DNA of 64,000 nucleotides from Nitrincola alkalilacustris (GCF_008973755.1 NZ_WBOM01000001.1:1-64000), one strand, 5' to 3'. Counted from the first letter of the stretch, positions 22,885-33,372 are shown. Translations and numbers: made by a program. Notes: generated by a model from the sequence alone, not told the origin.

Positions 22885-24962
22885 TGCCACTGTTACACCC
22901 GGCATCCGAAGTCATACAGCTCAAGGGCGTGGGTGCTGCGCTGGCGCTCAAACTCTCGCGCCTGGGCATACACACATTGCAGGATCTGCTGCTGCATCTG
23001 CCGTTGCGCTATCAGGATCGTACCCGTATCAGCCCACTTGGAGCACTGAGGCCGGGCGATGAGGTGGTGGTGCAGGGGGAGATCCGTGTCAGTGATGTGG
23101 TGATGGGGCGGCGCAGAAGTCTGTTGTGCCGGATACAGGATGGAACAGGTACGCTGAGCCTGCGCTTTTTTCATTTCTCTGCCGCGCAGAAGCTAGCGCT
23201 GGCACCGGGTAAAACAATCCGCTGCTTTGGTGAAGTCAGGCCTGGCGCGGGTGGTTTGGAAATTGTTCACCCCGAATACCGTGCCGTCAGCAGCGATATG
23301 CCAGTGCCGGTAGAAGAGACGCTGACGCCGGTTTATCCACTGACCGAAGGGCTGCAGCAGGCGCGTATTCGCAGTCTTATACGCCAGGTGCTGACGTTGC
23401 TGGGTCAGGACCTGCTTGAAGACCTGTTGCCTGAGCATCTGCGCAAGCAGTGGAAGCTGCCGTTGCTGGCTGAGGCGATCCATTATCTGCATCAGCCACC
23501 GGTGGATGCCAATCAGCACCTGCTGCTGGAGGGGATGCATCCGGCCCAGCGCCGCCTCGCCTACGAAGAGTTGCTGGCACATCATCTGTCGCTGTTGAAA
23601 ATTCGACAGCAGATTCGCAATCAACCTGCTCCTGTTCTCAAGGCAACAGGTATGTTCAGCGAGCCCTTTCTACAACAACTACCCTTTGCACCGACGGGTG
23701 CACAGCGGCGAGTGGTGAGTGAGATCGCCGAGGACCTGCTCAAAGGTGTGCCTATGCTGCGTCTGATTCAGGGCGATGTCGGGTCGGGTAAAACGCTGGT
23801 GGCCGCTCTGGCCGCCTTGCAGGCGGTGGAGAGCGGTTATCAGGCGGCCATCATGGCACCCACCGAAATACTGGCTGAGCAGCATCTGCTCAACTTTACC
23901 CAGTGGCTGCAACCGCTTGGCATACGTGTCGGCTGGCTGGCTGGCAAGGTGAAGGGCAGGCAGCGCCAGGCCCAGCTGGAGGCGATGGCCAGTGGTGAAT
24001 CCCAGGTGATTGTCGGCACTCATGCTTTGTTTCAGGAGGATGTGGTGTTTCAGCGCCTGGCGCTGGTGGTGATTGATGAGCAGCACCGTTTCGGTGTGCA
24101 CCAGCGCCTGAGTCTGCGTGAGAAGGGCTGCCATGGAGGCATGGCACCGCATCAACTGATCATGACGGCAACACCGATACCGCGCACGCTGACGATGAGT
24201 GCCTATGCTGACCTCGATTGCTCCATCATCGATGAACTGCCTCCAGGACGTACACCTGTGAACACTGTAGTGATTGCCGACAGCCGACGTGACCAGGTGA
24301 TCGACAGGGTGCGTCAAGCCTGTAATGAGGGGAGGCAGGCTTACTGGGTCGGTACGCTGATTGAGGAGTCGGAAGTGTTGCAGTGTCAGGCGGCAGAGGT
24401 GACGGCTGAGATGCTGCAGGAGCAGTTACCGGAGCTGCGAATCGGACTGGTGCACGGGCGGATGAAATCCACCGAGAAGGCTGATGTGATGGCCCGCTTC
24501 AAGTCGGCTGAGTTGCAGTTGCTGGTGGCCACTACGGTGATCGAGGTGGGAGTGGATGTGCCCAATGCCAGTCTGATGATCATCGAAAATCCGGAACGCT
24601 TGGGGCTGGCTCAACTGCATCAGTTGCGTGGACGCGTAGGGCGTGGTTCGGTGGAGAGTTTTTGCGTACTGATGTATCACGCGCCGCTGTCACGTCAGGG
24701 GCGTGAGCGACTGGGGGTGATGCGTGAAACCAATGATGGTTTTCGTATCGCCGAAAAAGACCTTGAGCTGCGTGGGCCGGGTGAGGTGCTGGGTACACGA
24801 CAGACCGGCATGATGCAGTTCAGGATCGCTGATCTGCAACGCGACAGTGATCTGCTGTTGCGTGTGCGTGAGACGGCGTCACAACTGAATGGTACCCCTG
24901 CGCTTGGGGAGGCGCTGATCAGGCGCTGGCTGGGTCGTAGCGAGGCCTATGCTCAGGTATAA
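22884..24962 (+). CDS. recG: ATP-dependent DNA helicase RecG
   Basis: A 692-aa RecG with an N-terminal wedge/OB domain (about 60-150) and helicase motifs: Walker A GDVGSGKT, DEQHRFGVHQR (motif II), MTATPIPRTL (motif III), VIEVGVDVPNASLMIIENPERLGL and HQLRGRVGRG (motif VI). It remodels stalled forks and branched DNA. Gene order oxyR-recG matches pseudomonads. Confidence 0.98.
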   Translation: MPLLHPASEVIQLKGVGAALALKLSRLGIHTLQDLLLHLPLRYQDRTRISPLGALRPGDEVVVQGEIRVSDVVMGRRRSLLCRIQDGTGTLSLRFFHFSAAQKLALAPGKTIRCFGEVRPGAGGLEIVHPEYRAVSSDMPVPVEETLTPVYPLTEGLQQARIRSLIRQVLTLLGQDLLEDLLPEHLRKQWKLPLLAEAIHYLHQPPVDANQHLLLEGMHPAQRRLAYEELLAHHLSLLKIRQQIRNQPAPVLKATGMFSEPFLQQLPFAPTGAQRRVVSEIAEDLLKGVPMLRLIQGDVGSGKTLVAALAALQAVESGYQAAIMAPTEILAEQHLLNFTQWLQPLGIRVGWLAGKVKGRQRQAQLEAMASGESQVIVGTHALFQEDVVFQRLALVVIDEQHRFGVHQRLSLREKGCHGGMAPHQLIMTATPIPRTLTMSAYADLDCSIIDELPPGRTPVNTVVIADSRRDQVIDRVRQACNEGRQAYWVGTLIEESEVLQCQAAEVTAEMLQEQLPELRIGLVHGRMKSTEKADVMARFKSAELQLLVATTVIEVGVDVPNASLMIIENPERLGLAQLHQLRGRVGRGSVESFCVLMYHAPLSRQGRERLGVMRETNDGFRIAEKDLELRGPGEVLGTRQTGMMQFRIADLQRDSDLLLRVRETASQLNGTPALGEALIRRWLGRSEAYAQV

Positions 24963-25020
24963 TCCGGATCATACGCCGCTGATCCGAGAGGCAAAGACGA
25001 CACGACAGGCCAGGACAAAG

Positions 25021-25530
25021 ATGCAACCCACCGAACAGCAACTCGAGATGATTAAACGGCAACTGGGCAGAACGCCACGTGGCATTGTCAGTGTCGCCTG
25101 GGCGACTGAAACCGGTGTGCCGGTGGTGCTGCAGATGCGTTCCCTGGTGGGTGGTAAACCCTTCCCGACGCTTTTCTGGCTCTGCTCAAAGGATCTGGAT
25201 CGTGAACTGGCGCGCATCGAGAGCACCGGCTGGATCAAGCAGATGGAGCAGGAGTTGCAGGATGATGCCGAGCTGCGTGAAACCTATCGTCAGCAGCAGC
25301 AGGCTTATGTGGATCTGCGCTGGCAACTGATGGACCCCGAGGATCGGGCCAGCATAGAGGAGCAGGGTTTTACAGATCTGTTCAATCAACTGGCGATCGG
25401 CGGGATTGCGCAGTGGGACAGAGTACGTTGTCTGCATATGCAGTATGCCCATCATCTGGTGGCAGATAATCTGATCGGGCAGCGGCTGGACAGGGAGTTC
25501 GGGCTGAATGAGCTGCAGATACATATCTGA
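25021..25530 (+). CDS. DUF501 family protein
   Basis: A 169-aa protein with the DUF501 core: GRTPRGIVSVAWATETGVPVVLQMRSLVGGKPFPTLFWLCSKDL near the start, then a coiled, Glu/Gln-rich middle and WDRVRCLHMQYAHHL near the C-terminus, where conserved Cys and His residues sit. Function is unknown. AGGA precedes the ATG at 25021; the frame is open further upstream but overlaps recG. It probably shares the recG transcript (58 bp gap). Confidence 0.82.
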   Translation: MQPTEQQLEMIKRQLGRTPRGIVSVAWATETGVPVVLQMRSLVGGKPFPTLFWLCSKDLDRELARIESTGWIKQMEQELQDDAELRETYRQQQQAYVDLRWQLMDPEDRASIEEQGFTDLFNQLAIGGIAQWDRVRCLHMQYAHHLVADNLIGQRLDREFGLNELQIHI

Positions 25531-25588
25531 GCCCTGAATCCGGGATACTCTCTGAAGTCACAGATTCATGCGAGCGAATCCCAAAGCA

Positions 25589-25633
25589 GCTCCATAAAAA
25601 AAGGCGATCAATGATCGCCTTTTTTTATGGAGC
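25589..25633. terminator. Bidirectional terminator (22-bp perfect inverted repeat)
   Basis: GCTCCAT, seven A and GGCGATCA pair perfectly with TGATCGCC, seven T and ATGGAGC around a single central base. With A and T tracts on both arms it can stop transcription from the DUF501 gene (plus) and from the ferredoxin gene (minus). Confidence 0.95.
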
Positions 25634-25652
25634 CTATCTTCAGTACTGATAA

Positions 25653-25922
<270 letters not shown>

Positions 25923-25931
25923 TCAAATGAC

Positions 25932-26504
<573 letters not shown>

Positions 26505-26735
26505 TTAACCAAATGGCATAAAACAAATTATTTTATAGTTGTTTATGTTATATGAAAATAAATCTATCGAGCCTGAACCTCATCCTTTTATGACACTTTT
26601 GTTAAAGTGGCATGCATAAGGTTGAGACTGGCCTTGCCTGTGGTAGATTAAATCCTGTTAATATAAAAACTTACCGTGTAACCGGCAGTTCCTTTGATAA
26701 ACAGCTAATGACAAGCCGGTAGTCAGGAGGGGGTT

Positions 26736-27362
26736 GTGGTCAGGAAAACCAAGGCAGAAGCAGAACAGACTCGTGAGTTGCTGCTTGAGGTGGCAATGCG
26801 CACCTTTTCTGAAAAAGGGTTGGCTAATACCTCGTTGAAAGAGGTCGCTGCTGAGGCGGGCGTCACTCATGGTGCTCTTTATTGGCACTTCAAAAACCGT
26901 GATGAGCTGCTTAGACAGCTTTACTTTCAGGTGGAATCACCCTTCGAGGCCCAGTACATCGAGCAACAGCAGGCAGCCAGGCAGAATGCGCTGAATGCGC
27001 TGACACTCTATCTCAAGGGCATACTCGCGGTGATGGCATCCGAGCCCCTGCAGCAGCAGGGGTATCGGTTGTTTCGTCTGCAGGCAGCAAACCGCCCCGA
27101 GCTGGCGTTGCTGCAGGAGCAGTTGACTGCAGATGCCGAGGAGTGGCGGGGCTATATCCGCTCTTTTCTGAAGATGGCGCAGAAGAGAAAAGAGCTGAAG
27201 AAAAAGGCTGATATTGATCAGCTTGCGGATAATCTGTATCTCGCCATCTTCGGGCTGCTGGATCTGGCGTTGTCGGCACCTGATCGATTCAGTCTGGTGA
27301 AAAACGGGTCTGCACTGGTAGATATGTTGATGCTGGGGTTACGTGCGCAGGTGGCCAAATAA
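26736..27362 (+). CDS. TetR-family repressor, AcrR-like
   Basis: A 208-aa regulator. The N-terminal helix-turn-helix (residues about 12-55) reads TRELLLEVAMRTFSEKGLANTSLKEVAAEAGVTHGALYWHFKNRDELL, closest in style to AcrR/TtgR repressors of RND pumps. The start is a GTG at 26736 preceded by AGGAGGG. No efflux operon lies next to it, so its target is elsewhere. A 318-bp AT-rich gap separates it from coaD and should hold both promoters; I could not assign boxes. It converges on rsmD with 4 bp between them. Confidence 0.85.
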   Translation: MVRKTKAEAEQTRELLLEVAMRTFSEKGLANTSLKEVAAEAGVTHGALYWHFKNRDELLRQLYFQVESPFEAQYIEQQQAARQNALNALTLYLKGILAVMASEPLQQQGYRLFRLQAANRPELALLQEQLTADAEEWRGYIRSFLKMAQKRKELKKKADIDQLADNLYLAIFGLLDLALSAPDRFSLVKNGSALVDMLMLGLRAQVAK

Positions 27363-27366
27363 TCTT

Positions 27367-28005
27367 TCAGTGCGCTGGCGCTTCAGAGGTCTGCGGCTGA
27401 CGGCGATACAGCCGCGACACCACCTGCCCGGCGGCCTTTTCCCGCAACAACTCCCAGTGCAAGGGTATCTCCTGCGGGACCCATTCGGCTTCAGTTTCAA
27501 CATAGATGATTGCGCCATCCCGCAGCATATTACGAGACTCCAGCAACACCGCTACTTTTTCAATCAGTGCCTTACGAAAGGGTGGATCAAGAAACACCAG
27601 ATCATAGCGGGCCTCTTCATCTGTGACGCGCTGCTCCAGCCAGGTCATCGCTGAGGCGGCTATCACTTCGGCATTCTGTGCCTTCAGCAGTTGCAGATTG
27701 CTCTTGAGCTGATTCACCACCTCGGGTGCCTGGTCCACGAAGGTGACATGCTGCGCTCCCCGGGACAGCGCTTCCAGCCCCAGCGCACCACTGCCACAGA
27801 AAAGGTCAAGACAGCTGGAGCCTGGCGTATAAGCCTGCAGCCAGTTGAAAAGCGTTTCCCGGACGCGGTCGGGTGTGGGGCGCAGCCCCTCTACCGCTGG
27901 AAAAGGGATCTTGCGGCTGCGCCACTCACCTCCAATGATTCGCAGTACCGATTCCTCGATTGGCTGCTTTGGTCTCGGGCGGGCGGCACTGTTGCGACGA
28001 CTCAT
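27367..28005 (-). CDS. rsmD: 16S rRNA (guanine966-N2)-methyltransferase RsmD
   Basis: A 212-aa SAM methyltransferase. RIIGGEWRSRKI and GLRPTPDRVRETLFNWL are diagnostic for RsmD, followed by the SAM loop LDLFCGSGALGLEALSRG and the catalytic motif FLDPPF. It follows the M16-like gene by 12 bp, in the same arrangement relative to ftsY as in pseudomonads. Confidence 0.95.
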   Translation of the reverse strand: MSRRNSAARPRPKQPIEESVLRIIGGEWRSRKIPFPAVEGLRPTPDRVRETLFNWLQAYTPGSSCLDLFCGSGALGLEALSRGAQHVTFVDQAPEVVNQLKSNLQLLKAQNAEVIAASAMTWLEQRVTDEEARYDLVFLDPPFRKALIEKVAVLLESRNMLRDGAIIYVETEAEWVPQEIPLHWELLREKAAGQVVSRLYRRQPQTSEAPAH

Positions 28006-28017
28006 GGTAGGCGACTC

Positions 28018-29229
28018 TCAATAGGGTTCCAGTGTGATATGGATAGCCTCATCCGGCTCCAGAAGACTGCCGAGCGTCTCCTGCATCTGTGCCAGAGTAG
28101 CGTTTTCAAGTGTGTTCAGGAACAGCTGATGACTATCTGCAGGCAGTTGATAGCGTGCCAGCAGATCCAGCCAGCGGCGTTGTCCACCAGGGTCATCCAG
28201 AATCTGCCGGGTCTGCTGTATCAGAGCGCGGCTGGACTGCTGCAACAGCTCGTCGGTCAGGTGCTGCAGCAGATGTTCGCGCAGCGCTTTCGAGGTCGGC
28301 AACGGCCTGGCCTCCTGATGTGACAAGAATATGGCGACATAGCCCGCAGGGCTCATTGGACTCCAGACCAGTCGGTACTCGGGCTCTCCCGGTAAGGGGC
28401 GTTGCAGCAGTTGTGTCAGCAGATCGGCACTCAGGCGCTGGCGCGCCAGCATATCTGCTGTATCGGGCTTTTCCAGTGACCATGCATGCAGGTGGTGGTA
28501 CTCGCTCTGATACCCCTGCAACAACTGCGGCACTGGCTGGCGATCCTGTGCTGGCTGGGGTGTCAGCGGGTCAATATTCCTTTCTGGGGGGGCTGAAGCA
28601 TCCAACTGCAGTGATGGGCCGCTGAAAGTGATCAGTCGAGGCAACTGTTGCATGAGTGAGGCATAGTCATCTGCATAGGTAACGTCTGACAGGGTTGCCA
28701 ACTGACTGGTAGCAGCTTGCAACAGCCTTGGCTGAGGGCTCTGGGTCTGAATATAGCGTTCTGCCTGAATGCGCTGTCGCAGCGCATCGCTGTCGATGGC
28801 CACAGGCTGTTGCAGTAACTGGACCAGATTCGCCAGCTGTGCTTGTTGCGGCAGCTCCGGGCTGATGATCTCCAGTTGCAGATGATCTGCGGCATCCGTC
28901 AGGCTGATCTGCCAGCCCCAGTCCGAGACCTGCTCCAGCAGTGCCGGTGATGCCAGGTGCTGGTTGACTCCCTCGCTGATCAGTTGCTGTCTGTGCAGAT
29001 CCAGTTCGTTGAGCACTGCTCCGGTCAGCAGCAGCAGGTGAGTATGTACCTGCTCCTGCTTCGGTTGCTCCAGCCAGTAAGCCTGTCGTTCTCCGGAGTA
29101 GCCTGTCTGCAGAATCAGCACATCTTCGCGCGTCAGGGTCTGCAGCAGTACGATGGCGATGGCAACTGCCCACATCAGCCAGAACAGGTAGCGGCGGTTA
29201 AAAAGGGGCTTGTGTTCAGTGTTGTTCAT
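28018..29229 (-). CDS. Membrane-anchored M16-like protein without catalytic motif
   Basis: A 403-aa protein with a single transmembrane helix (about 14-31, FWLMWAVAIAIVLLQ) after a short basic N-terminus; the rest should be periplasmic. No known catalytic motif is visible, and there is no HxxEH. I link it to the M16 (insulinase-type) family mainly by position: pseudomonads carry one or two M16-related genes between rsmD and ftsY, and the alternating Leu/Gln-rich helical sequence would suit such a fold. It could be a non-catalytic M16 subunit or something unrelated. Confidence 0.55.
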   Translation of the reverse strand: MNNTEHKPLFNRRYLFWLMWAVAIAIVLLQTLTREDVLILQTGYSGERQAYWLEQPKQEQVHTHLLLLTGAVLNELDLHRQQLISEGVNQHLASPALLEQVSDWGWQISLTDAADHLQLEIISPELPQQAQLANLVQLLQQPVAIDSDALRQRIQAERYIQTQSPQPRLLQAATSQLATLSDVTYADDYASLMQQLPRLITFSGPSLQLDASAPPERNIDPLTPQPAQDRQPVPQLLQGYQSEYHHLHAWSLEKPDTADMLARQRLSADLLTQLLQRPLPGEPEYRLVWSPMSPAGYVAIFLSHQEARPLPTSKALREHLLQHLTDELLQQSSRALIQQTRQILDDPGGQRRWLDLLARYQLPADSHQLFLNTLENATLAQMQETLGSLLEPDEAIHITLEPY

Positions 29230-29351
29230 ATTTGCATCTGGCCGGTTAATGAATTCAGGCTCTGTGGTAACATACGTGGCTCTTTATCGACTAATCCAAT
29301 TTTTGCCTGGTGCAGATGCGCAGGCTTCAACTTTGCGGACAAGACAGATTT

Positions 29352-30887
29352 ATGGAAGCGCTGAAAACCTGGATGCTCAACACTGGCCTGAACCCGGATA
29401 TTCTGCCCTATATTCTGGGCACTATCATCCTGATTGTGATTTTGCTGGTATATGTTTCTGTCAGAAAAAAATCATCTGAGCCCGATACGGGATCAGCACC
29501 TCAGGCGAAGGTCGAGGCTGAAACTGCTCCTGAACCCTTGCCGGAACCAGTTCCAGAGCCAGAGTCTACTGCTGAAACAGCCGCCCAGATAACTGTTGAA
29601 ACCGCTCCTGTTGAAGTGGCTGAAACAGTTGATGCGCCTGATTCACCGCAGGTCGCCGTTGAGGAGATCAAGCCGGAGGAGCCTCTTAAGGATGCGCCTG
29701 GTCAGGTCGCAGAGCTGGCCACAGAACCTCCCGCAGAACAGCCCACAGAGGAACCTGAAGAGGAACCTAAAGAGGAGCCCAAAGAGGAGGTTGTTCAGGC
29801 ACCGATCGCTGAGGTGGGGTCTGCTCCCGCAGTTGCTGCTGAGCCGATAGCTGAGTCCGAACAACTGCTTGAGCCAGAGCAGCAGGCTGAGCCTGAACCA
29901 GAGAGCAAGCCAGAGACTAAGCCAGAACCAGTCGTTGCAGCACAAGAGGTGGCGGAAGCGCCTGAGGTGCGCAAGAAGCGTCTGTTTGAGCGTATCAAAA
30001 GTGGTCTGAGCCGAACCAAGGCCAATCTGACTGCGCAGCTCAGTGATCTGTTCAGCGGCAGCAGCGAGATAGATGATGATCTGCTGGAAGAGATCGAAAC
30101 CCTGCTGCTGATGTCTGATGTCGGGGTGGATGCCACCACCGAGATCATCGGCAAGCTCACGGACCGCGTTGAGCGTAAGCAACTTAAAGACCCTCAGGCA
30201 CTGCGTGATGCTCTGAAGCAGGAGCTCAAGGCTTTACTTGGTGGAGCACAGCAGGGATTGCCGGTTGTGGATAACAAGCCGATGGTGATCCTGATGGTCG
30301 GTGTCAATGGTGTGGGTAAAACCACCACCATCGGCAAACTGACTAAACGCTTTCAGATGGAGGGCAAGTCCGTCATGCTGGCCGCGGGTGATACTTTCCG
30401 TGCCGCAGCAGTCGAACAGTTGCAGGTCTGGGGTGAGCGCAACAAGGTGCCTGTGATCGCACAGCATACCGGTGCGGATTCTGCGTCGGTGATTTTCGAT
30501 GCGCTGCAATCCGCCAAAGCCAAGGGCATAGATGTGTTGATCGCTGACACGGCAGGGCGCCTGCAGAACAAGGATAATCTGATGCAGGAACTGGCCAAGG
30601 TGGTGCGCGTGATGCAGAAGCTGGACCCAACCGCCCCGCATGAGGTGATGCTGGTGCTGGATGCCGGTACCGGCCAGAACGCCATCAGCCAGGCTCGTGA
30701 GTTCAAGGAGGCTGTAGGTGTGACCGGTATCACCATGACCAAGCTGGATGGCACAGCGAAGGGCGGTATCATCTTTGCGGTTGCGAAGCAGTTTGATCTG
30801 CCGATCCGCTTTATCGGAGTAGGTGAGCAACTGGATGATCTGCGCCCGTTTGATGCCGATGAGTTTGTGGATGCGCTGTTCGATTGA
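29352..30887 (+). CDS. ftsY: Signal recognition particle receptor FtsY, with N-terminal membrane helix
   Basis: From the ATG at 29352 the protein is 511 aa. Residues 17-37 form a clear transmembrane helix, followed by an acidic Glu/Pro-rich A domain (about 40-210) and the NG GTPase: MLMVGVNGVGKTTTIGKL (G1), DTFRAAAVEQL, IADTAGRLQNK (G3), TKLDGTAKGG (G4). It receives SRP-ribosome complexes at the inner membrane. E. coli FtsY has an acidic A domain but no such membrane helix. An in-frame GTG at 29310 is a less likely start. ftsE and ftsX follow. Confidence 0.95.
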   Translation: MEALKTWMLNTGLNPDILPYILGTIILIVILLVYVSVRKKSSEPDTGSAPQAKVEAETAPEPLPEPVPEPESTAETAAQITVETAPVEVAETVDAPDSPQVAVEEIKPEEPLKDAPGQVAELATEPPAEQPTEEPEEEPKEEPKEEVVQAPIAEVGSAPAVAAEPIAESEQLLEPEQQAEPEPESKPETKPEPVVAAQEVAEAPEVRKKRLFERIKSGLSRTKANLTAQLSDLFSGSSEIDDDLLEEIETLLLMSDVGVDATTEIIGKLTDRVERKQLKDPQALRDALKQELKALLGGAQQGLPVVDNKPMVILMVGVNGVGKTTTIGKLTKRFQMEGKSVMLAAGDTFRAAAVEQLQVWGERNKVPVIAQHTGADSASVIFDALQSAKAKGIDVLIADTAGRLQNKDNLMQELAKVVRVMQKLDPTAPHEVMLVLDAGTGQNAISQAREFKEAVGVTGITMTKLDGTAKGGIIFAVAKQFDLPIRFIGVGEQLDDLRPFDADEFVDALFD

Positions 30888-30921
30888 GCACAGGTTACGG
30901 GTTTAAGGAGTTCGGCTGATC

Positions 30922-31587
30922 ATGGCAGCTATCAGTTTCACCAATGTCAGTAAACGCTACGAAGGTGGCCACGATGCGCTGGTCGGCGTGGACTTCTCGC
31001 TTCAGTCTGGCGAAATGGCTTTCTTGACCGGACACTCCGGGGCGGGAAAGAGCACGCTGCTGAAGCTGATCATGCTGATGGAGCGGCCTTCGCGAGGCCA
31101 GGTGATGGTGGGTGATCAGGATCTGGCTCAGCTCCAGCGCAACATGATCCCCTGGCATCGCCGTCGGATCGGCGTGGTGTTTCAGAACCACCAACTGCTG
31201 TTCGATCGTACGGTATTCGATAATGTCGCTCTGCCGCTGCAGATCTCCGGTTATGACCCGGTGGATGCCGCCAGACGCGTGCGCGCAGCGCTGAGCAAGG
31301 TGGGTTTGCTGGAGAAAGAGCAGCAGAACCCGATCAGTCTCTCCAGTGGTGAGCAGCAGCGCATCGGTATTGCGCGTGCCATCGTGCACAAGCCGCAACT
31401 GCTGCTGGCGGATGAGCCGACCGGTAACCTCGACCCTGCCCTCTCGGAAGATGTGATGCACCTGTTTGAACAGTTCAATCGTGTCGGCACCACCGTGTTG
31501 ATTGCCAGCCATGATCTGTCGCTGATCAATCGCATGGGGCATCGTACCATCACCCTCAGTGGTGGAAGGCTGGTGTCCGGTGGATAA
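30922..31587 (+). CDS. ftsE: Cell-division ABC transporter ATPase FtsE
   Basis: A 221-aa ABC ATPase with Walker A GHSGAGKST, signature LSSGEQQRIGIARA and Walker B LLLADEPTGNLDP. With FtsX it controls septal peptidoglycan hydrolysis through EnvC, whose gene is at 3.9 kb. It overlaps ftsX by 8 bp. Confidence 0.97.
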   Translation: MAAISFTNVSKRYEGGHDALVGVDFSLQSGEMAFLTGHSGAGKSTLLKLIMLMERPSRGQVMVGDQDLAQLQRNMIPWHRRRIGVVFQNHQLLFDRTVFDNVALPLQISGYDPVDAARRVRAALSKVGLLEKEQQNPISLSSGEQQRIGIARAIVHKPQLLLADEPTGNLDPALSEDVMHLFEQFNRVGTTVLIASHDLSLINRMGHRTITLSGGRLVSGG

Positions 31588-32569
31588 GTCAAACCGGCCC
31601 GATCAGGGGCAGAACATACCACGTGGTGCGGTTGCGCACCGGGTTAAATTTGGTGACAAGCTGCGCAGTTGGTCGAACCATCATCTTGAAGTATCGGTTC
31701 AATCGCTGCAGCGCATGTTGCTGACACCTGTGGCGACGCTGATGACGCTGGCGGTACTGGCTATAGCGCTGGCGCTGCCGGGCTTCATGCTCACGGCATT
31801 GCAGAATATTCAGCAACTGGGGAGTGGCTGGGATACCGATCCGCGTATCGCGCTGTATATTAATGATTCTGCCTCTGATGAGCGGGTCGAGCAGTTCAGC
31901 CTGGAGTTGATGCTGCATGATGGCCTCCGTAGCGTCGAGCTGATTGAGCGTGCGCGCGCCCTGCAGGATTTCAGTGAGTATTCCGGTTTTGGCGATATCC
32001 TGAGCTTTTTCGACAGTAACCCCCTGCCTGCGGTAGTGCTGGTATTGCCGGTAGATCAGTCGGAGCAGGGGCTGCTGACACTGCAGGCCGAGTTGGCTGC
32101 ACTGCCCGAAGTGGACGAGGCAGTTGTGGATATGCTCTGGATTCAGCGCCTGCAGGCCTATATCAACCTGGCTGAGCGTTTCAGTTGGGTTCTGGCTGGA
32201 TTACTGGGGCTGACGGTGCTGCTGGTGGTAGGTAATACTATCCGCATGACCCTTGAAAGCCGACGTGATGAGATCATTGTGGCGAAGCTGGTGGGTGCAA
32301 CCGATGCCTGGGTGCGTCGCCCCTTCCTTTACTCCGGGTTCTGGTATGGCTTGCTGGGTGCGCTGCTGGCCTGGGTGCTGGTACAGGGTGCGCTGTGGCT
32401 GATGGCCGACAATGTGAATCAACTGGCACAGCTCTACATGAGTGGTTTCAGTGTGCAGGGATTAGGCGTGAAAGGTAGTCTGCTGTTGCTGTTGACGGGG
32501 CTTCTATTGGGTGTGTCCGGTGGCTGGATGGTCACAGGCCGGCACCTGAGAGAGATCGAGCCTACCTGA
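31580..32569 (+). CDS. ftsX: Cell-division membrane protein FtsX
   Basis: About 329 aa with four transmembrane helices: one near residue 50-75, then three in the last third (WVLAGLLGLTVLLVVGNTI, FWYGLLGALLAWVLVQGAL, LLLLLTGLLLGVSGGWMV) around the FtsX core TLESRRDEIIVAKLVGATDAWVRRPF. The large loop between helices 1 and 2 is the periplasmic domain that contacts EnvC. I take the GTG at 31580, which overlaps the ftsE stop; the open frame begins at 31559. Confidence 0.94.
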   Translation: MDKSNRPDQGQNIPRGAVAHRVKFGDKLRSWSNHHLEVSVQSLQRMLLTPVATLMTLAVLAIALALPGFMLTALQNIQQLGSGWDTDPRIALYINDSASDERVEQFSLELMLHDGLRSVELIERARALQDFSEYSGFGDILSFFDSNPLPAVVLVLPVDQSEQGLLTLQAELAALPEVDEAVVDMLWIQRLQAYINLAERFSWVLAGLLGLTVLLVVGNTIRMTLESRRDEIIVAKLVGATDAWVRRPFLYSGFWYGLLGALLAWVLVQGALWLMADNVNQLAQLYMSGFSVQGLGVKGSLLLLLTGLLLGVSGGWMVTGRHLREIEPT

Positions 32570-32585
32570 CTTGAGTCAGGCGCGT

Positions 32586-33197
32586 TTACCGAACCAGCCA
32601 GCGGGGTACCTGTTCGCAATAGGCCCGGTAAGCCGGGCCATGCAGTTGCTCCAGTTCCCGCTCCTCAGAGTGGGCCTGACGTATCAATACCACCACACCC
32701 ACCACCAGACATACCAGCGAAAACAGGCTCGGCAGGGCCATAAAAAAGCCCAGCTGCGCCAGCATGACGGCGATGTAGGTCGGGTTGCGGCTGTAACGGA
32801 AAGGGCCCTCGGTAATCAGCGGCGGCGGATGTGAAGTATCTATCCCCGAACGCCAGTCACTGCCCAGAAAACCCTGAATAAAACTGACCAGCCCGAAGGC
32901 GATCAGCAGAAGTAATATCCCGGCAGACAGTACCAGCGGCTGATAGAGCCAGCCCAGAATGCCGAGCCATGCGTCTGTCTCTGGCCAGAGTACACGCATG
33001 ACACAGATGCCCAGAATCGCCGCCCTGAACAGATTGAACAGCTGGCGATGCCACCAGGTGCCGGATCTGCTTGCCCCATAGTGAATCACCGCATAGCCAC
33101 CGCGCTGCTGCTGACCCAGCACCCGACAGGAGAAGAGTACTCCGATCATCAGAAAGAAGGTCGCCAGAAAGTATCGGCTGAAAAGTTCGATGTCCAT
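32586..33197 (-). CDS. Isoprenylcysteine carboxyl methyltransferase-like membrane protein
   Basis: A polytopic protein with about five hydrophobic segments, ending in the ICMT/PEMT core: ITEGPFRYSRNPTYIAVMLAQLG and EERELEQLHGPAYRAYCEQVPRW. Enzymes with this motif methylate prenylcysteines or phospholipids using SAM; bacterial members are mostly of unknown substrate. The start is uncertain: ATG 33197 (204 aa) or 33248 (220 aa), neither with a good ribosome site. It converges on ftsX, 16 bp apart. Confidence 0.75.
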   Translation of the reverse strand: MDIELFSRYFLATFFLMIGVLFSCRVLGQQQRGGYAVIHYGASRSGTWWHRQLFNLFRAAILGICVMRVLWPETDAWLGILGWLYQPLVLSAGILLLLIAFGLVSFIQGFLGSDWRSGIDTSHPPPLITEGPFRYSRNPTYIAVMLAQLGFFMALPSLFSLVCLVVGVVVLIRQAHSEERELEQLHGPAYRAYCEQVPRWLVR

Positions 33198-33372
33198 CTG
33201 TTGTCTGTTTTCCGGAGGTTGTCCATTCAGGAGAACCCATGTGACCATGATCTGATTTGCAACTCAAGATATTGCAGCCGATATGGCATGATAGGGATCA
33301 AGGTTTGAGCATTAATCTGATAGATTGATATGAAAAACCTGATGGGAGAATGGAAATCCGGGGGGTAAAGGG

